DNA of 64,000 nucleotides from Haloarcula ordinaria (GTDB lineage Archaea; Halobacteriota; Halobacteria; Halobacteriales; Haloarculaceae). The notes beneath the pieces are model-generated. The model was not told where the DNA came from and searched no databases. It was given only the letters and a program-made list of their open reading frames with translations. Location of the stretch: contig NZ_CP119790.1 of assembly GCF_029338275.1 (NCBI RefSeq), forward strand, positions 124,001 through 188,000. Direction: 5' to 3'. The position numbers and the translations under genes were made by a program. Of this stretch, positions 25,578 to 34,065 are shown one piece after another; positions within the stretch are counted from its first letter, which is position 1, and every line of letters begins with the position of its first letter.

Positions 25578-26996
25578 ATGGAGCTTCAGGACATCCCGAC
25601 AGAGACAGACGTGCTAGTCATCGGAGGCGGCCCGGGCGGATACGTCGCGGCGATTCGGGCAGCCCAGCGTGGACTCGACGTGACGCTAGTCGAACGGGAC
25701 GCTGTAGGTGGGACGTGTCTCAACTACGGCTGTATCCCGTCGAAGGCATTGATCACCGCGACGGGCATCGCCCGTGACGCGGGCGACGCCGAGACGATGG
25801 GTGTCCGGGCGGACCCCGAGATCGACGTCGAACAGATGGTGTCCTGGAAGGACGGTGTCGTCGACCGACTGACCGGCGGGGTCGAGGCACTGTGTGAGAC
25901 GAACGGTGTGACGGTCGTCGATGGGCTCGCCAACTTCGTCGATACCCACGAAGTCTCGATCAGAGGGCCGGACGGGGACGAAACGAAGCTGACGTTCAGC
26001 GACTGTATTATTGCCACGGGGTCGCGGCCGATCGAGATTCCGGGGTTCGACTTCGACGATTTCCCGGTCCTCGGGTCCCGAGACGCGTTATCACTCTCGT
26101 CGATCCCCGAGTCGATCGTCATCTGTGGCGCGGGCTACATCGGCCTCGAACTCGCCGGGGTCTTCGCAGACCTCGGTACCGAAGTGACGATCGTCGAGAT
26201 GCTCGACGAAGCGCTGCCGGGGTATCCGAGTGACCTCACCGACCCAGTGACCGACTCGCTCGAAGAGCGTGGCGTCACCTTCCAGTTCGGCGAGGCCGCG
26301 ACCGAGTGGTGGCCAACGAAGGACCGCATGCAGGTCGAGACGGAGACGGCCGAGGGCGAGACGTCGCGATACCTGACAGACCGGGTACTCGTCGCGGTCG
26401 GCCGCGAGCCGGTCACCGACACCCTCGGACTGGACGCCATCGGTCTGGAGCCCGAAGAGAACGGGTTCCTGGAGACCGACGACCAGTGTCGTACCGAGGC
26501 AGACCACATCTATGCGGTCGGTGACGTCGCCGGCGAACCGATGCTCGCACACAAAGCCAGTGCCGAGGGAATCACGGCGGCGGAAGTCATCGCCGGCGAG
26601 GACGTGACCTACGACCCGCGGATGGTCCCGGCAGTCGTCTTCACCGACCCGGAGATTGCCACGGCGGGGCTCACGGCCGACGAGGCGGCGGAAGCGGGGT
26701 ACGAGACGACCGTGGGCAAGTTCCCGCTCCAGTCGTCCGGTCGCGCGTTGACGACGAACCAGGCCGAGGGGTTCGTCGAACTGGTCGCCGACGATGCGTC
26801 CGGACAGATACTCGGCGGCCGGATGGTCGGTCCTGAGGCTTCGGAGGTTATCGCGGAGATCGGACTGGCCGTCGAGCAAGGGCTGACGCTTACCGACGTA
26901 GCCTCGACAATCCACTCACACCCCACGCTTTCTGAGTCTGTCATGGAGGCCGCCGAGCACGCGCTCGGGCAGGCCGTCCACACCTCGAACCGCTGA
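25578..26996 (+). CDS. lpdA: dihydrolipoyl dehydrogenase (E3)
   Basis: The 472-residue flavoenzyme has FAD-binding 'DVLVIGGGPGGYVAAIRAAQ', the redox disulfide Cys 47/Cys 52 (GGTCLNYGCIPSKAL), an NAD-binding 'ICGAGYIGLELAGVFADLG' with the acidic end 'VTIVEML', a second FAD segment 'HIYAVGDVAGEPMLAHKA', and the C-terminal active-site 'IHSHPTLSESVMEAA'. All catalytic elements are intact. It oxidises dihydrolipoyl groups with NAD or, run in reverse, reduces them with NADH. Its natural partner here is the E2-OsmC fusion just upstream. A TATA-like CATACTTATC near 25537 suggests it can also be transcribed alone. Confidence 0.93.
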   Translation: MELQDIPTETDVLVIGGGPGGYVAAIRAAQRGLDVTLVERDAVGGTCLNYGCIPSKALITATGIARDAGDAETMGVRADPEIDVEQMVSWKDGVVDRLTGGVEALCETNGVTVVDGLANFVDTHEVSIRGPDGDETKLTFSDCIIATGSRPIEIPGFDFDDFPVLGSRDALSLSSIPESIVICGAGYIGLELAGVFADLGTEVTIVEMLDEALPGYPSDLTDPVTDSLEERGVTFQFGEAATEWWPTKDRMQVETETAEGETSRYLTDRVLVAVGREPVTDTLGLDAIGLEPEENGFLETDDQCRTEADHIYAVGDVAGEPMLAHKASAEGITAAEVIAGEDVTYDPRMVPAVVFTDPEIATAGLTADEAAEAGYETTVGKFPLQSSGRALTTNQAEGFVELVADDASGQILGGRMVGPEASEVIAEIGLAVEQGLTLTDVASTIHSHPTLSESVMEAAEHALGQAVHTSNR

Positions 26997-27067
26997 CCGC
27001 GCCGAAGTAGACGCGGTTTGCTCGGCATGTTGGAAACAGTCTAGAACAGCACTCGACGCCAGCAGCG

Positions 27068-27736
27068 TCAGTCGTCGGCGGATTCGAATCCGATATCGAA
27101 GCCAGCGTTCATCAGGCGACGGCGGTACTCGACTGCCTGCTCGTGTTTCAGCCGTCGGAGGAGCAGGTAGAAGATCCCGGTGAGGTGTGCGATGACGGGG
27201 ATGGCGGACATCAAGATGTACGTCCAGCGGATCTTGGCCCACCGTTCGAACTGCCCGACTACACGCGTGTCGGCGAAGACCAGCGCTGCGAGCGCCACCG
27301 AGATGATGGCGAACACGATGCCACCCTCGACACCGAGTTCGATCACGTCGAACAAGGTGGCTGCAGCGAGTATGATGCCGGCGATCTCCGTCACGATGAG
27401 CAGCCAGAACCACGGCGTCGGCGAATAATCCTGCTGGTCGAGATGGTCGAGGTACTCGTCGACCGTTCGGTCTCCGATGTCGATTCCGAACCGGCGCTGG
27501 AACCGTTCTCGCTCGGCTTCCGGGTCGTAGTCGGCATCGGTGATATCCCCGCCGGCCACCGGGTTCGCATCGGCGTCGGCGATATCTGGGCCACCCGTGG
27601 GGTCCGAATCGACGTCGGGCACGGGCTCCGCGTCGTGGACTGGGGTCTCGGCCGCCGCGCCGTCCAGTTCCGCACCACATGCCGGACACGTCTCAGTCTG
27701 TGACACGGCAGTCTGACACTCTGGACACCGTCGCAT
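27068..27736 (-). CDS. zinc-ribbon membrane protein of unknown function
   Basis: The 222-residue protein begins with a zinc ribbon (MRRCPECQTAVSQTETCPACGAE, CxxC twice), then an acidic linker to about residue 80. A soluble stretch (RFQRRFGIDIGDRTVDEYLDHLDQQDY) leads to about four membrane helices, for example 'WFWLLIVTEIAGIILAAATLF' and 'YILMSAIPVIAHLTGIFYLLL'. This layout is common among haloarchaeal proteins of unknown function. It is convergent with the E3 gene, 71 bases away. I do not recognise a specific role. Confidence 0.75.
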   Translation of the reverse strand: MRRCPECQTAVSQTETCPACGAELDGAAAETPVHDAEPVPDVDSDPTGGPDIADADANPVAGGDITDADYDPEAERERFQRRFGIDIGDRTVDEYLDHLDQQDYSPTPWFWLLIVTEIAGIILAAATLFDVIELGVEGGIVFAIISVALAALVFADTRVVGQFERWAKIRWTYILMSAIPVIAHLTGIFYLLLRRLKHEQAVEYRRRLMNAGFDIGFESADD

Positions 27737-28079
27737 GAGTTGATAGAGGGAAAGATGGGATATAGACCTGTCGCCACAGCGTCGGGCAGACCACCCGAAG
27801 ACTCAACGTCACCTGGGCGTGTCTCGACAGACTACAGGTGACACCCACATGATGGTATCCGACGACGCGGAGTACACCACCGGGACAGCCATCAGTTCGT
27901 CGGTGACCGGACGGTAGTTGATCGATTCTTCCGGCGGTGCTGACTTGGCGCTGGCGGTCTCTGATACACTTCGGATACGACTTCGGTTGGTAGCTCGCTC
28001 CTGGCCGTCGATGGGACGAGCCACCTGTGGAGCGAGTCCCGCACGAACGTTGATGTAGCTCCCATCTGTACGTACCAGC
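27737..28079. other. non-coding gap before the aldo/keto reductase gene
   Basis: Several overlapping open frames occur on the minus strand, but none has a domain or a clear start context. I see no RNA gene or convincing repeat. Confidence 0.4.
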
Positions 28080-28889
28080 ATGCCGACGGAACAACTACCA
28101 CCGGTCGGTCTCGGGACGATGCGCTACGAGACTTCGGACGACTGCGTTCAGAGCGTCCAGACCGCACTCGAGATGGGGTACCGACATATCGACACGGCAC
28201 AGAAATACGAGAACGAAGCGGAGGTCGGACAGGGCATCGCGGAGTCTGACGTCCCGCGCTCCGACGTCTTCCTGGCGACGAAAGTCGCCGAACCCAATCT
28301 CGCACACGATGACGTCCTCGACAGCGTCGAGGAGAGCCTCGACAAACTCGCGGTCGACCAGGTGGACATGCTGTACGTCCACTGGCCAGCCCCGAAGTAC
28401 GACGCCGAGGAGACGTTGTCGGCGTTCAACGAACTACTCGGCCAGGACGCCATGCGACACGTCGGGCTGGCCAACTTCTCGCCCGACCTGCTCGACGAGG
28501 CCCGCGAGATCCTCGATGTTGAGCCACTCGCGGTCCAGGTGGAGATGCATCCGCTCTGCCAGCAGCCCGAACTCCACGAGTACGTCCAGGAACACGACAT
28601 GTACCTCGTGGCGTACTGTCCGCTGATGCGTGGCGAAATCTTCGACGTCCCGGAGCTGTCGGAGATCGCAGACGACGCGGGCATAAGCCCCTCGGAGCTG
28701 TCGCTGGCGTGGCTCTGTAGCAAGGACCACGTGATTCCGATTCCGAAGGCGACCGGCGAAGCGCATCTCCGTGAGAACTTCGCGGCGTCGGAGATCGAGG
28801 TCGACCAGGCCACCCTCGAACGGGTCGACGCCATCGACCGCACTCGTCGCGTGGTCGACCCGCCCACGAAGGCACCCTGGAACTGGTAA
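28080..28889 (+). CDS. aldo/keto reductase
   Basis: The 269-residue protein has the AKR signatures: 'GYRHIDTAQKYENEAEVGQGI' with the catalytic Asp and Tyr, 'VFLATKVAEPN' with the catalytic Lys, 'DMLYVHWPAP' with the catalytic His, and the cofactor segment 'VIPIPKATGEAHLRENF'. The length is at the short end of the family and fits the 2,5-diketo-gluconate reductase-like branch. It would reduce aldehydes or ketones with NADPH in the cytoplasm. The next genes (M24, creatininase, aldehyde dehydrogenase) may use related carbonyl intermediates, but that is only contextual. Confidence 0.9.
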   Translation: MPTEQLPPVGLGTMRYETSDDCVQSVQTALEMGYRHIDTAQKYENEAEVGQGIAESDVPRSDVFLATKVAEPNLAHDDVLDSVEESLDKLAVDQVDMLYVHWPAPKYDAEETLSAFNELLGQDAMRHVGLANFSPDLLDEAREILDVEPLAVQVEMHPLCQQPELHEYVQEHDMYLVAYCPLMRGEIFDVPELSEIADDAGISPSELSLAWLCSKDHVIPIPKATGEAHLRENFAASEIEVDQATLERVDAIDRTRRVVDPPTKAPWNW

Positions 28890-28989
28890 CTAAGAGGGAG
28901 CGGTCTGTAGTACCGTCAGGGTCGGAGACAGACGACTACGGGCCGAGACGAGACGAGCAATCGGCGACCCAAATGGGGATCTCGAACAC

Positions 28990-30291
28990 ATGACACGCGA
29001 CACCGACGACAGACAACAAGGCACCGACTTCGAGGACGCGCGACACCGCCTGGACGACAGCGAGGCGTTCGGGGACATGCGAAACACGCCGTACTACGAG
29101 GACGCGGTCTATCCGTCGTTCTCCGACGACGAGTATGAGCGACGTTACCGCATCACGCGCGAGAAGATGGCCGACCGCGGCCTCGACGCGTTGGTAGTTC
29201 CCGGCGGTCCGTACCACTGGAGCCACGGCGGCGCGATGCTGTGGCTCACCGGCCACTGGAACTGGCACTCGATGGTCGAGTACGTGGTCGTCCCGCTAGA
29301 GGGCGACCCGGCGCTCGTCTACTCGTTCGGCGGCACCCACGCCGAGGCCGTCCGGCAGGCAGTCTACCCGGAGGACGTCCGCCCGTCCCAAAGCGGGGCG
29401 TTCGGCGACGTAGTCTGTGACATCCTCGCGGACCGCGACTGTGCCGACGGACAGGTCGGCATCGCGAAGGCCGACTGGAAGTTCGACGACTACCCCCCGG
29501 TGAACCACGTCGAGACGATTCGCGATACGTTGACCGACGGGTCGGTCGACCTCGTGACGGACTTCTTCCACGAGCTCATGTACCGGAAGAGCGACGAGGA
29601 AGTCGAGTACCACCGCAAGGCCGGCGAACTGTGCGTCGACGCGCTGTACGCCATCCGCGACCGGGCCGAACCCGGCGTGACGGAGAAAGAACTCGAAGCC
29701 GCCGCCGCATCTGCAGCGCTGGAGGGCGGCGGGCAGATTGACTTCCTCATCATCGGGTCGACCCCGATGGACGACCCGGCACAGGTGTTCGGGAACCCAC
29801 GACCGTCCCAGCGTGAACTGGCGGCTGGCGACATCATCCTGAACGAACTCGCCATCGGATACGAGGGATACACCGCACAGATCGGCGCGCCCATCTGCGT
29901 CGGCGAGCCGACCGACCAGGTCAGGGAGATGTTCGACGAGATTACGCTGCCGGGATACAAGCGGATGGCCGCCGAGCTCGAACCCGGGAACGACCTCGAA
30001 GCCATCAAAGAGGCCGGGGAGTTCTTCCGGGACAACGGTTACCAGTCCCGGCCGACCCACCTCCACGGCATCGACCTCGTGAGCAACTCCCCGCACGTCG
30101 GGCCCGACCACATCCGCGCCTACGACTACGAGCAATCGCTCCAGCCCGGTGCGGTGGTGATGCTGGAACCGAACCCGATCACCGACGACGGGCTCCTCGG
30201 CCAGTTCTACGGGCACACGTACGTCATCACGGACGACGGAGCGGAGCGCCTGACGGACTGCCCGCACGAACTACTGGTCGCCGAGTGGTAG
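28990..30291 (+). CDS. M24-fold (creatinase/Xaa-Pro peptidase-like) protein lacking usual metal ligands
   Basis: The 433-residue protein has an N-terminal creatinase-type domain ('YRITREKMADRGLDALVVPGGPYHWSHGG') and a C-terminal pita-bread domain from about residue 195 ('RKSDEEVEYHRKAGELCVDALYAIRD'). In peptidase members the motif after 'AAGD' carries two metal-binding aspartates. Here the segment near residue 279 reads 'GDIILNELAIGYEGYTAQIG', with E and Q at those places, and the last metal glutamate region reads 'YGHTYVITDDG'. It therefore looks non-metallo, as creatinase itself is. A creatininase-family gene follows, making a creatine- or amidine-type hydrolase plausible. Confidence 0.8.
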   Translation: MTRDTDDRQQGTDFEDARHRLDDSEAFGDMRNTPYYEDAVYPSFSDDEYERRYRITREKMADRGLDALVVPGGPYHWSHGGAMLWLTGHWNWHSMVEYVVVPLEGDPALVYSFGGTHAEAVRQAVYPEDVRPSQSGAFGDVVCDILADRDCADGQVGIAKADWKFDDYPPVNHVETIRDTLTDGSVDLVTDFFHELMYRKSDEEVEYHRKAGELCVDALYAIRDRAEPGVTEKELEAAAASAALEGGGQIDFLIIGSTPMDDPAQVFGNPRPSQRELAAGDIILNELAIGYEGYTAQIGAPICVGEPTDQVREMFDEITLPGYKRMAAELEPGNDLEAIKEAGEFFRDNGYQSRPTHLHGIDLVSNSPHVGPDHIRAYDYEQSLQPGAVVMLEPNPITDDGLLGQFYGHTYVITDDGAERLTDCPHELLVAEW

Positions 30292-30461
30292 GTCCAGCGT
30301 TGGTGGGCGACACCAGTCAGGCGACGGCCACGGTGGTCGTCGGATGGGGCTTCGGCCCCGACAATCCGGCCACCGTCCCCGAATCAGTGGACTGCGACCA
30401 TAGGTAGCTTTTTGCGCCCCGGTGCTGAGAGTTGCTGACAGGAGTCATAGAGGAAACTGAC

Positions 30462-31295
30462 ATGACCGAAGACACCAACTCAGCGTTCGAGCGGACGAAC
30501 GATTTCGAAGCGATGACCCGGTACGAGATCGAGGACCACCTCGAGGAGAACGGACTGGTTATCATCCCCACCGGAAGCGTCGAACAGCACGGCGGGCACC
30601 TCCCGGTCGGAACGGACGCCTACGCGGTCCGAGAGATCGCGGAACGCGTCGCGACCCAGCTGGACGGCCTCCTCGTTCCGTTCGGTTCGCTGGGCGTCAC
30701 CCCGTTCCATGCCGATATGGCGGGGGCGATCCATCTCAAGTCCGAGACGTTCATGGCGCTGTTCCGTGACGTCTGTGAGAGTCTCATCCAGCACGGCGCC
30801 GACAAGGTGGTCGTCGTGAACTGGCACGAGGGGAACACGTCGTCCATCGAGACCGCCGCTGGCCGGCTCCAGGAGGAGTTCCCGGACGTCCGATTCGTCA
30901 TCTCACAGGCCTCCTATGCCGCACAGGAGCTGTACGAGGACTACCACGACCTGACTCACGGCGGCCCGCTGGAAGTGCTACCAGTACTCGCACGGCGGCC
31001 CGACACCGTCCACTTGGAACGGGCGACCGATGCCGCGGATGAAGAGCACGCCTCACAGATGGACGACCTCCGCCGCAACCGACGCGCCTATCCCATCATC
31101 CCGGACGTCCGCATCATGTACGAGTCCGGCTGGTACGGCGACCTGGAGGGTGCCGACGACGCGGAACTGGCCGCAGAGTTCGTCGAGCGGGTGGCAGCCG
31201 CGTGTGCCGACGATATCTCAGAGGCGCTGGGGATTCTCGAAGACGTCGATTACCGTGTCGGCGGCGACGCGTCCTCGGCTTCGGAAGTGGAATAG
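30462..31295 (+). CDS. creatininase family protein
   Basis: From ATG 30462 (277 residues) the protein shows the family metal motif 'LVIIPTGSVEQHGGHLPVGTD' (Glu, His and Asp ligands), 'PFHADMAGAIHLKSETFMAL' and 'VVVNWHEGNTSSIETAA' with the further His, then 'LTHGGPLEVLPVLA'. Members include creatinine amidohydrolase, MftE-type peptidases and formamide hydrolases of archaeal flavin synthesis, all metal-dependent amide hydrolases. The 170-base gap and same orientation as the M24 gene suggest linked function. The in-frame extension to 30432 lacks support. Confidence 0.88.
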   Translation: MTEDTNSAFERTNDFEAMTRYEIEDHLEENGLVIIPTGSVEQHGGHLPVGTDAYAVREIAERVATQLDGLLVPFGSLGVTPFHADMAGAIHLKSETFMALFRDVCESLIQHGADKVVVVNWHEGNTSSIETAAGRLQEEFPDVRFVISQASYAAQELYEDYHDLTHGGPLEVLPVLARRPDTVHLERATDAADEEHASQMDDLRRNRRAYPIIPDVRIMYESGWYGDLEGADDAELAAEFVERVAAACADDISEALGILEDVDYRVGGDASSASEVE

Positions 31296-31313
31296 CAGAA
31301 AAGAATCTGGGTG

Positions 31314-32789
31314 TTACAGCGACGGCCGGTCGTCCGTCGTGTCGATGCGGATGGCCTTCACCGTCGAGAACTCCCGCATCGTCTCGGTGAAGTCCTTCTT
31401 CCGGCCGACGCCGGAGCGCTTGTACCCGCCGAAGGGGAGCCCGAGCCCGCCGCCGCCCGTGGCGTTGACGGCCACCTGACCGGCTTCGACGTGACTCGCA
31501 ACGCGGTGGGCCTTGCTCACGTCGTCCGTCCAGATGGTCGCCGTAAGGCCGTAGTCGACGGCGTTGGCGATCTCGATTGCCTCCGCTTCGTCGCTGAATG
31601 GGATGATGCCGGCCACCGGACCGAACACTTCCTCGCACGCGAACCGCGAGTCCTGGACGACGTCGTCGAGGAGCGTCGGTGCGACCCAGTTCCCACCGTC
31701 GAGGGCAGCATCGGACGGTGGCTCGGCCTGTGCGAGGATGGTTGCGCCCTCACCCTGCGCAATGTCGAGGTACTGTTCGAACTTCTCGACCTGGGCCTCG
31801 TTGGCCATCGGACCGATCTGTGTGGCCTCGTCGAAGCCGTCACCGACGACCAGCGCTTCGAGCGCGTCAGCCAGCTTCGACGTGACCTCTTCGTAGACGC
31901 TCTCCTGAACGAGAATCCGTTCGGCGTCCGAGCAGGCCTGTCCACTGTTGTAGAACGTGCTGGCGATGACACCGCCGATGGTCTTGTCCATGTCGGCGTC
32001 CTCGAAGACGATGGCCGGGTTCTTCCCGCCAAGCTCCATCATCGTCGGCGTGATGTTCTCGGCCGCGGCAGCGAGCACCTTCTCGCCGTTCTTGTCGCTC
32101 CCGGTGAACGTCAGCATGTCGACGTCCTCGTGACTGGTGAGCCGGATGCCCGGGTCGATGCCGCCACTGACGACGTTGAGTGCGCCATCGGGAAGGCTGT
32201 CGGCGGCCAGTTCGGCGATGCGAAGCGACGACAGCGGCGTGTCCGGGGCGGGCTTGAGGACGACCGTGTTGCCCGCTGCCAGCGCCGGTGCGACGAAGTC
32301 CGCCGTGTGCATCGGCGGCCAGTTCCACGGGACGATGACGCCGACGACACCGTAGGGTTCGAACACCTTCTGGCGGACCTGCTCGGGGCTGTGCTCGACG
32401 GTGTCGCTGAAGAACTTGTCTGCCCCGCCGGCGTAGTACCGGAACGTCTTGGCCGCAGCCACGACGTCGTTGACAGACTGATCGAGTGGCTTCCCGTTCT
32501 CACGTGTCTCGAGCGCGACGAGCTCGTCGTGATGGTCCTCGATGGTGTCTGCAATCTCGTAGAGCGCGGACGCGCGGTCTGCGGGGTCCGTCCACTTCCA
32601 CTCGTCACTTGCGGCGTTCGCAGCGTCGACAGCGTCGTCGACGTCCGCTTCGGTTCCATCGGGTGCTGTGGCGAAGACCTCGCCAGTCGCCGGGTCAGCT
32701 ACCTGCAGGCGTTCCCCGTCGTCGGCGTCTCGAAACGCGCCGTCAACGAGCAGCTGCCAATCTCTGTCGAAGTCGTAGTCGTCCCTCAT
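31314..32789 (-). CDS. NAD(P)-dependent aldehyde dehydrogenase
   Basis: Starting at ATG 32787-32789 gives 491 residues (MRDDYDFDRDWQLLVDGAF), the standard family length. Signatures: 'VIVPWNWPPMHTADFVAPALAAGNTVVLKPAPDTP', the catalytic glutamate in 'MELGGKNPAIVFEDAD', and the catalytic cysteine in 'YNSGQACSDAERILV'. The C-terminus has 'CEEVFGPVAGIIPF' and 'PFGGYKRSGVGRKKDF'. It oxidises an aldehyde to an acid with NAD(P). It is convergent with the creatininase-family gene, 18 bases away. The longer frame to 32858 adds a cysteine-containing leader not expected in the family. Confidence 0.92.
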   Translation of the reverse strand: MRDDYDFDRDWQLLVDGAFRDADDGERLQVADPATGEVFATAPDGTEADVDDAVDAANAASDEWKWTDPADRASALYEIADTIEDHHDELVALETRENGKPLDQSVNDVVAAAKTFRYYAGGADKFFSDTVEHSPEQVRQKVFEPYGVVGVIVPWNWPPMHTADFVAPALAAGNTVVLKPAPDTPLSSLRIAELAADSLPDGALNVVSGGIDPGIRLTSHEDVDMLTFTGSDKNGEKVLAAAAENITPTMMELGGKNPAIVFEDADMDKTIGGVIASTFYNSGQACSDAERILVQESVYEEVTSKLADALEALVVGDGFDEATQIGPMANEAQVEKFEQYLDIAQGEGATILAQAEPPSDAALDGGNWVAPTLLDDVVQDSRFACEEVFGPVAGIIPFSDEAEAIEIANAVDYGLTATIWTDDVSKAHRVASHVEAGQVAVNATGGGGLGLPFGGYKRSGVGRKKDFTETMREFSTVKAIRIDTTDDRPSL

Positions 32790-32906
32790 GGTATGACAAC
32801 TGAGTGATTCAGAGTTAAATGTGATGGTAGATGATGGGTGACCCATCACACAGCCCACCGTAGTTCACTTCGCGCACGAGGGTGGCATCTGCTCAGTCTC
32901 CAAACC

Positions 32907-32947
32907 TTAACCAACAACACCTACCAGCGTCACGTTTTGTTGGTTAA
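32907..32947. repeat. 11-base inverted repeat, candidate operator
   Basis: TTAACCAACAA (32907-32917) and its perfect complement TTGTTGGTTAA (32937-32947) are separated by 19 bases in the gap between the divergent aldehyde dehydrogenase and DUF4129 genes. The same 11 bases recur at 39305-39315, and 10 of 11 at 42076-42085, so a shared binding protein is possible. Confidence 0.45.
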
Positions 32948-33156
32948 CCTCGAAGTATCGTTTCGGTACTCGAACGCTGGGCAGGGTGCGAGAAATGGAA
33001 ATGTTCTTGCGTCTGACTGAACCAACATTGTATAGGTCATCACGGTGGTGGAACACAAAGCGATCCGCCTGCAGTCATCGATTGCGGATGGGACTGCCCG
33101 GTACGTCCCGGACAGTCGGTGCCGGCAGTTCCCGAGGGCCGTCGGAGGGCCCTGAG

Positions 33157-34065
33157 ATGAAAGACTCGGTGCGGTCTGCGGTAGTTGCAATCTTGGCGAC
33201 CGTCGCTGTCGCGCTCGCTGCAGCGACACTCGATACGACAACCTCGTTCGAGACGGCTGGTTCGAGCGGTATCGCTGGCGGTGATGGGGGCGGTGGCAAT
33301 CCCGGAGGATTGATACCGCCGCCGACGAACCTGACCGCCGGTGGGTCGTTCCAGATCCCGTTTCTCACGGAGCTATCTACCGCACTCGCCGTCCTCGCGA
33401 TTATCATAAGTATCGCCTACATCCTGTTGTTCTGGCGCCAAGCCATCGGATTCGTCGCCGTCAGCGTGCTCCTGGTCGGGCTGGTCATCATCGTGCTCAA
33501 TTTCCTGACGACGTCGTCACTCGCACCCAGTCTGCCCGCACTGGACCCGGGCAGTGGATTCTGGGGTGGTGGGTCGGGTGGTGGGACGGAGTCAACGAGC
33601 CCGCAGCCCCCACTGCTCCTGGCGCTTCTGGCCCTCGGGCTCGTCATCGGGAGCGTCGCCGTCATCCTCGCTCGGAGAGGTATCGAGCCGGCCGAGACCG
33701 ACAGCGGGGCGGAGGTGGTCGAAGCAAGTGACCGAGACGCCGCCGCCGTGGGACGAGCAGCGGGGCGGGCTGCCGACCGCATCGAAGCGGAAACAGACAC
33801 CAAGAACGAGGTGTATCGCGCATGGCAGGAGATGACCGACCTGCTCGACGTCGCCGCCCCCGAGACCAGCACTCCAGGGGAATTTGCCGAGGCAGCAGTC
33901 GATGCAGGACTGGGTCGCGAGGACGTCGACGCGCTGACTCGACTGTTCGAAGACGTCCGATACGGCGACCTGGAGCCGTCCACGGACCGGGAACGGAGCG
34001 CCGTCGCCATCTTCAGACGGATCGAAGCGAGATACGCTGAAGCGAAGGAGACAGACGACGCATGA
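33157..34065 (+). CDS. DUF4129-type membrane protein
   Basis: From ATG 33157 the product is 302 residues: a signal-like N-terminal helix, two or three further helices (LAVLAIIISIAYILLFW, IGFVAVSVLLVGLVIIVLNFL, LLLALLALGLVIGSVAVILA), and a cytoplasmic C-terminal domain. That domain ('EVYRAWQEMTDLLDVAAPETSTPGEFAEAAVDAG...LTRLFEDVRYGD') matches the DUF4129 pattern. Such genes are usually found with DUF58, MoxR and transglutaminase-like genes, as here. It overlaps the next gene by 4 bases (ATGA). Its role is unknown but is linked to the envelope or to chaperone-like MoxR complexes. The frame extends upstream to 32986 without support. Confidence 0.8.
   Translation: MKDSVRSAVVAILATVAVALAAATLDTTTSFETAGSSGIAGGDGGGGNPGGLIPPPTNLTAGGSFQIPFLTELSTALAVLAIIISIAYILLFWRQAIGFVAVSVLLVGLVIIVLNFLTTSSLAPSLPALDPGSGFWGGGSGGGTESTSPQPPLLLALLALGLVIGSVAVILARRGIEPAETDSGAEVVEASDRDAAAVGRAAGRAADRIEAETDTKNEVYRAWQEMTDLLDVAAPETSTPGEFAEAAVDAGLGREDVDALTRLFEDVRYGDLEPSTDRERSAVAIFRRIEARYAEAKETDDA

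Noticed and set aside
27809..28081. 90-codon minus-strand frame before the aldo/keto reductase
   Set aside because: No domain, no promoter, and overlapping frames of similar length exist; treated as chance.
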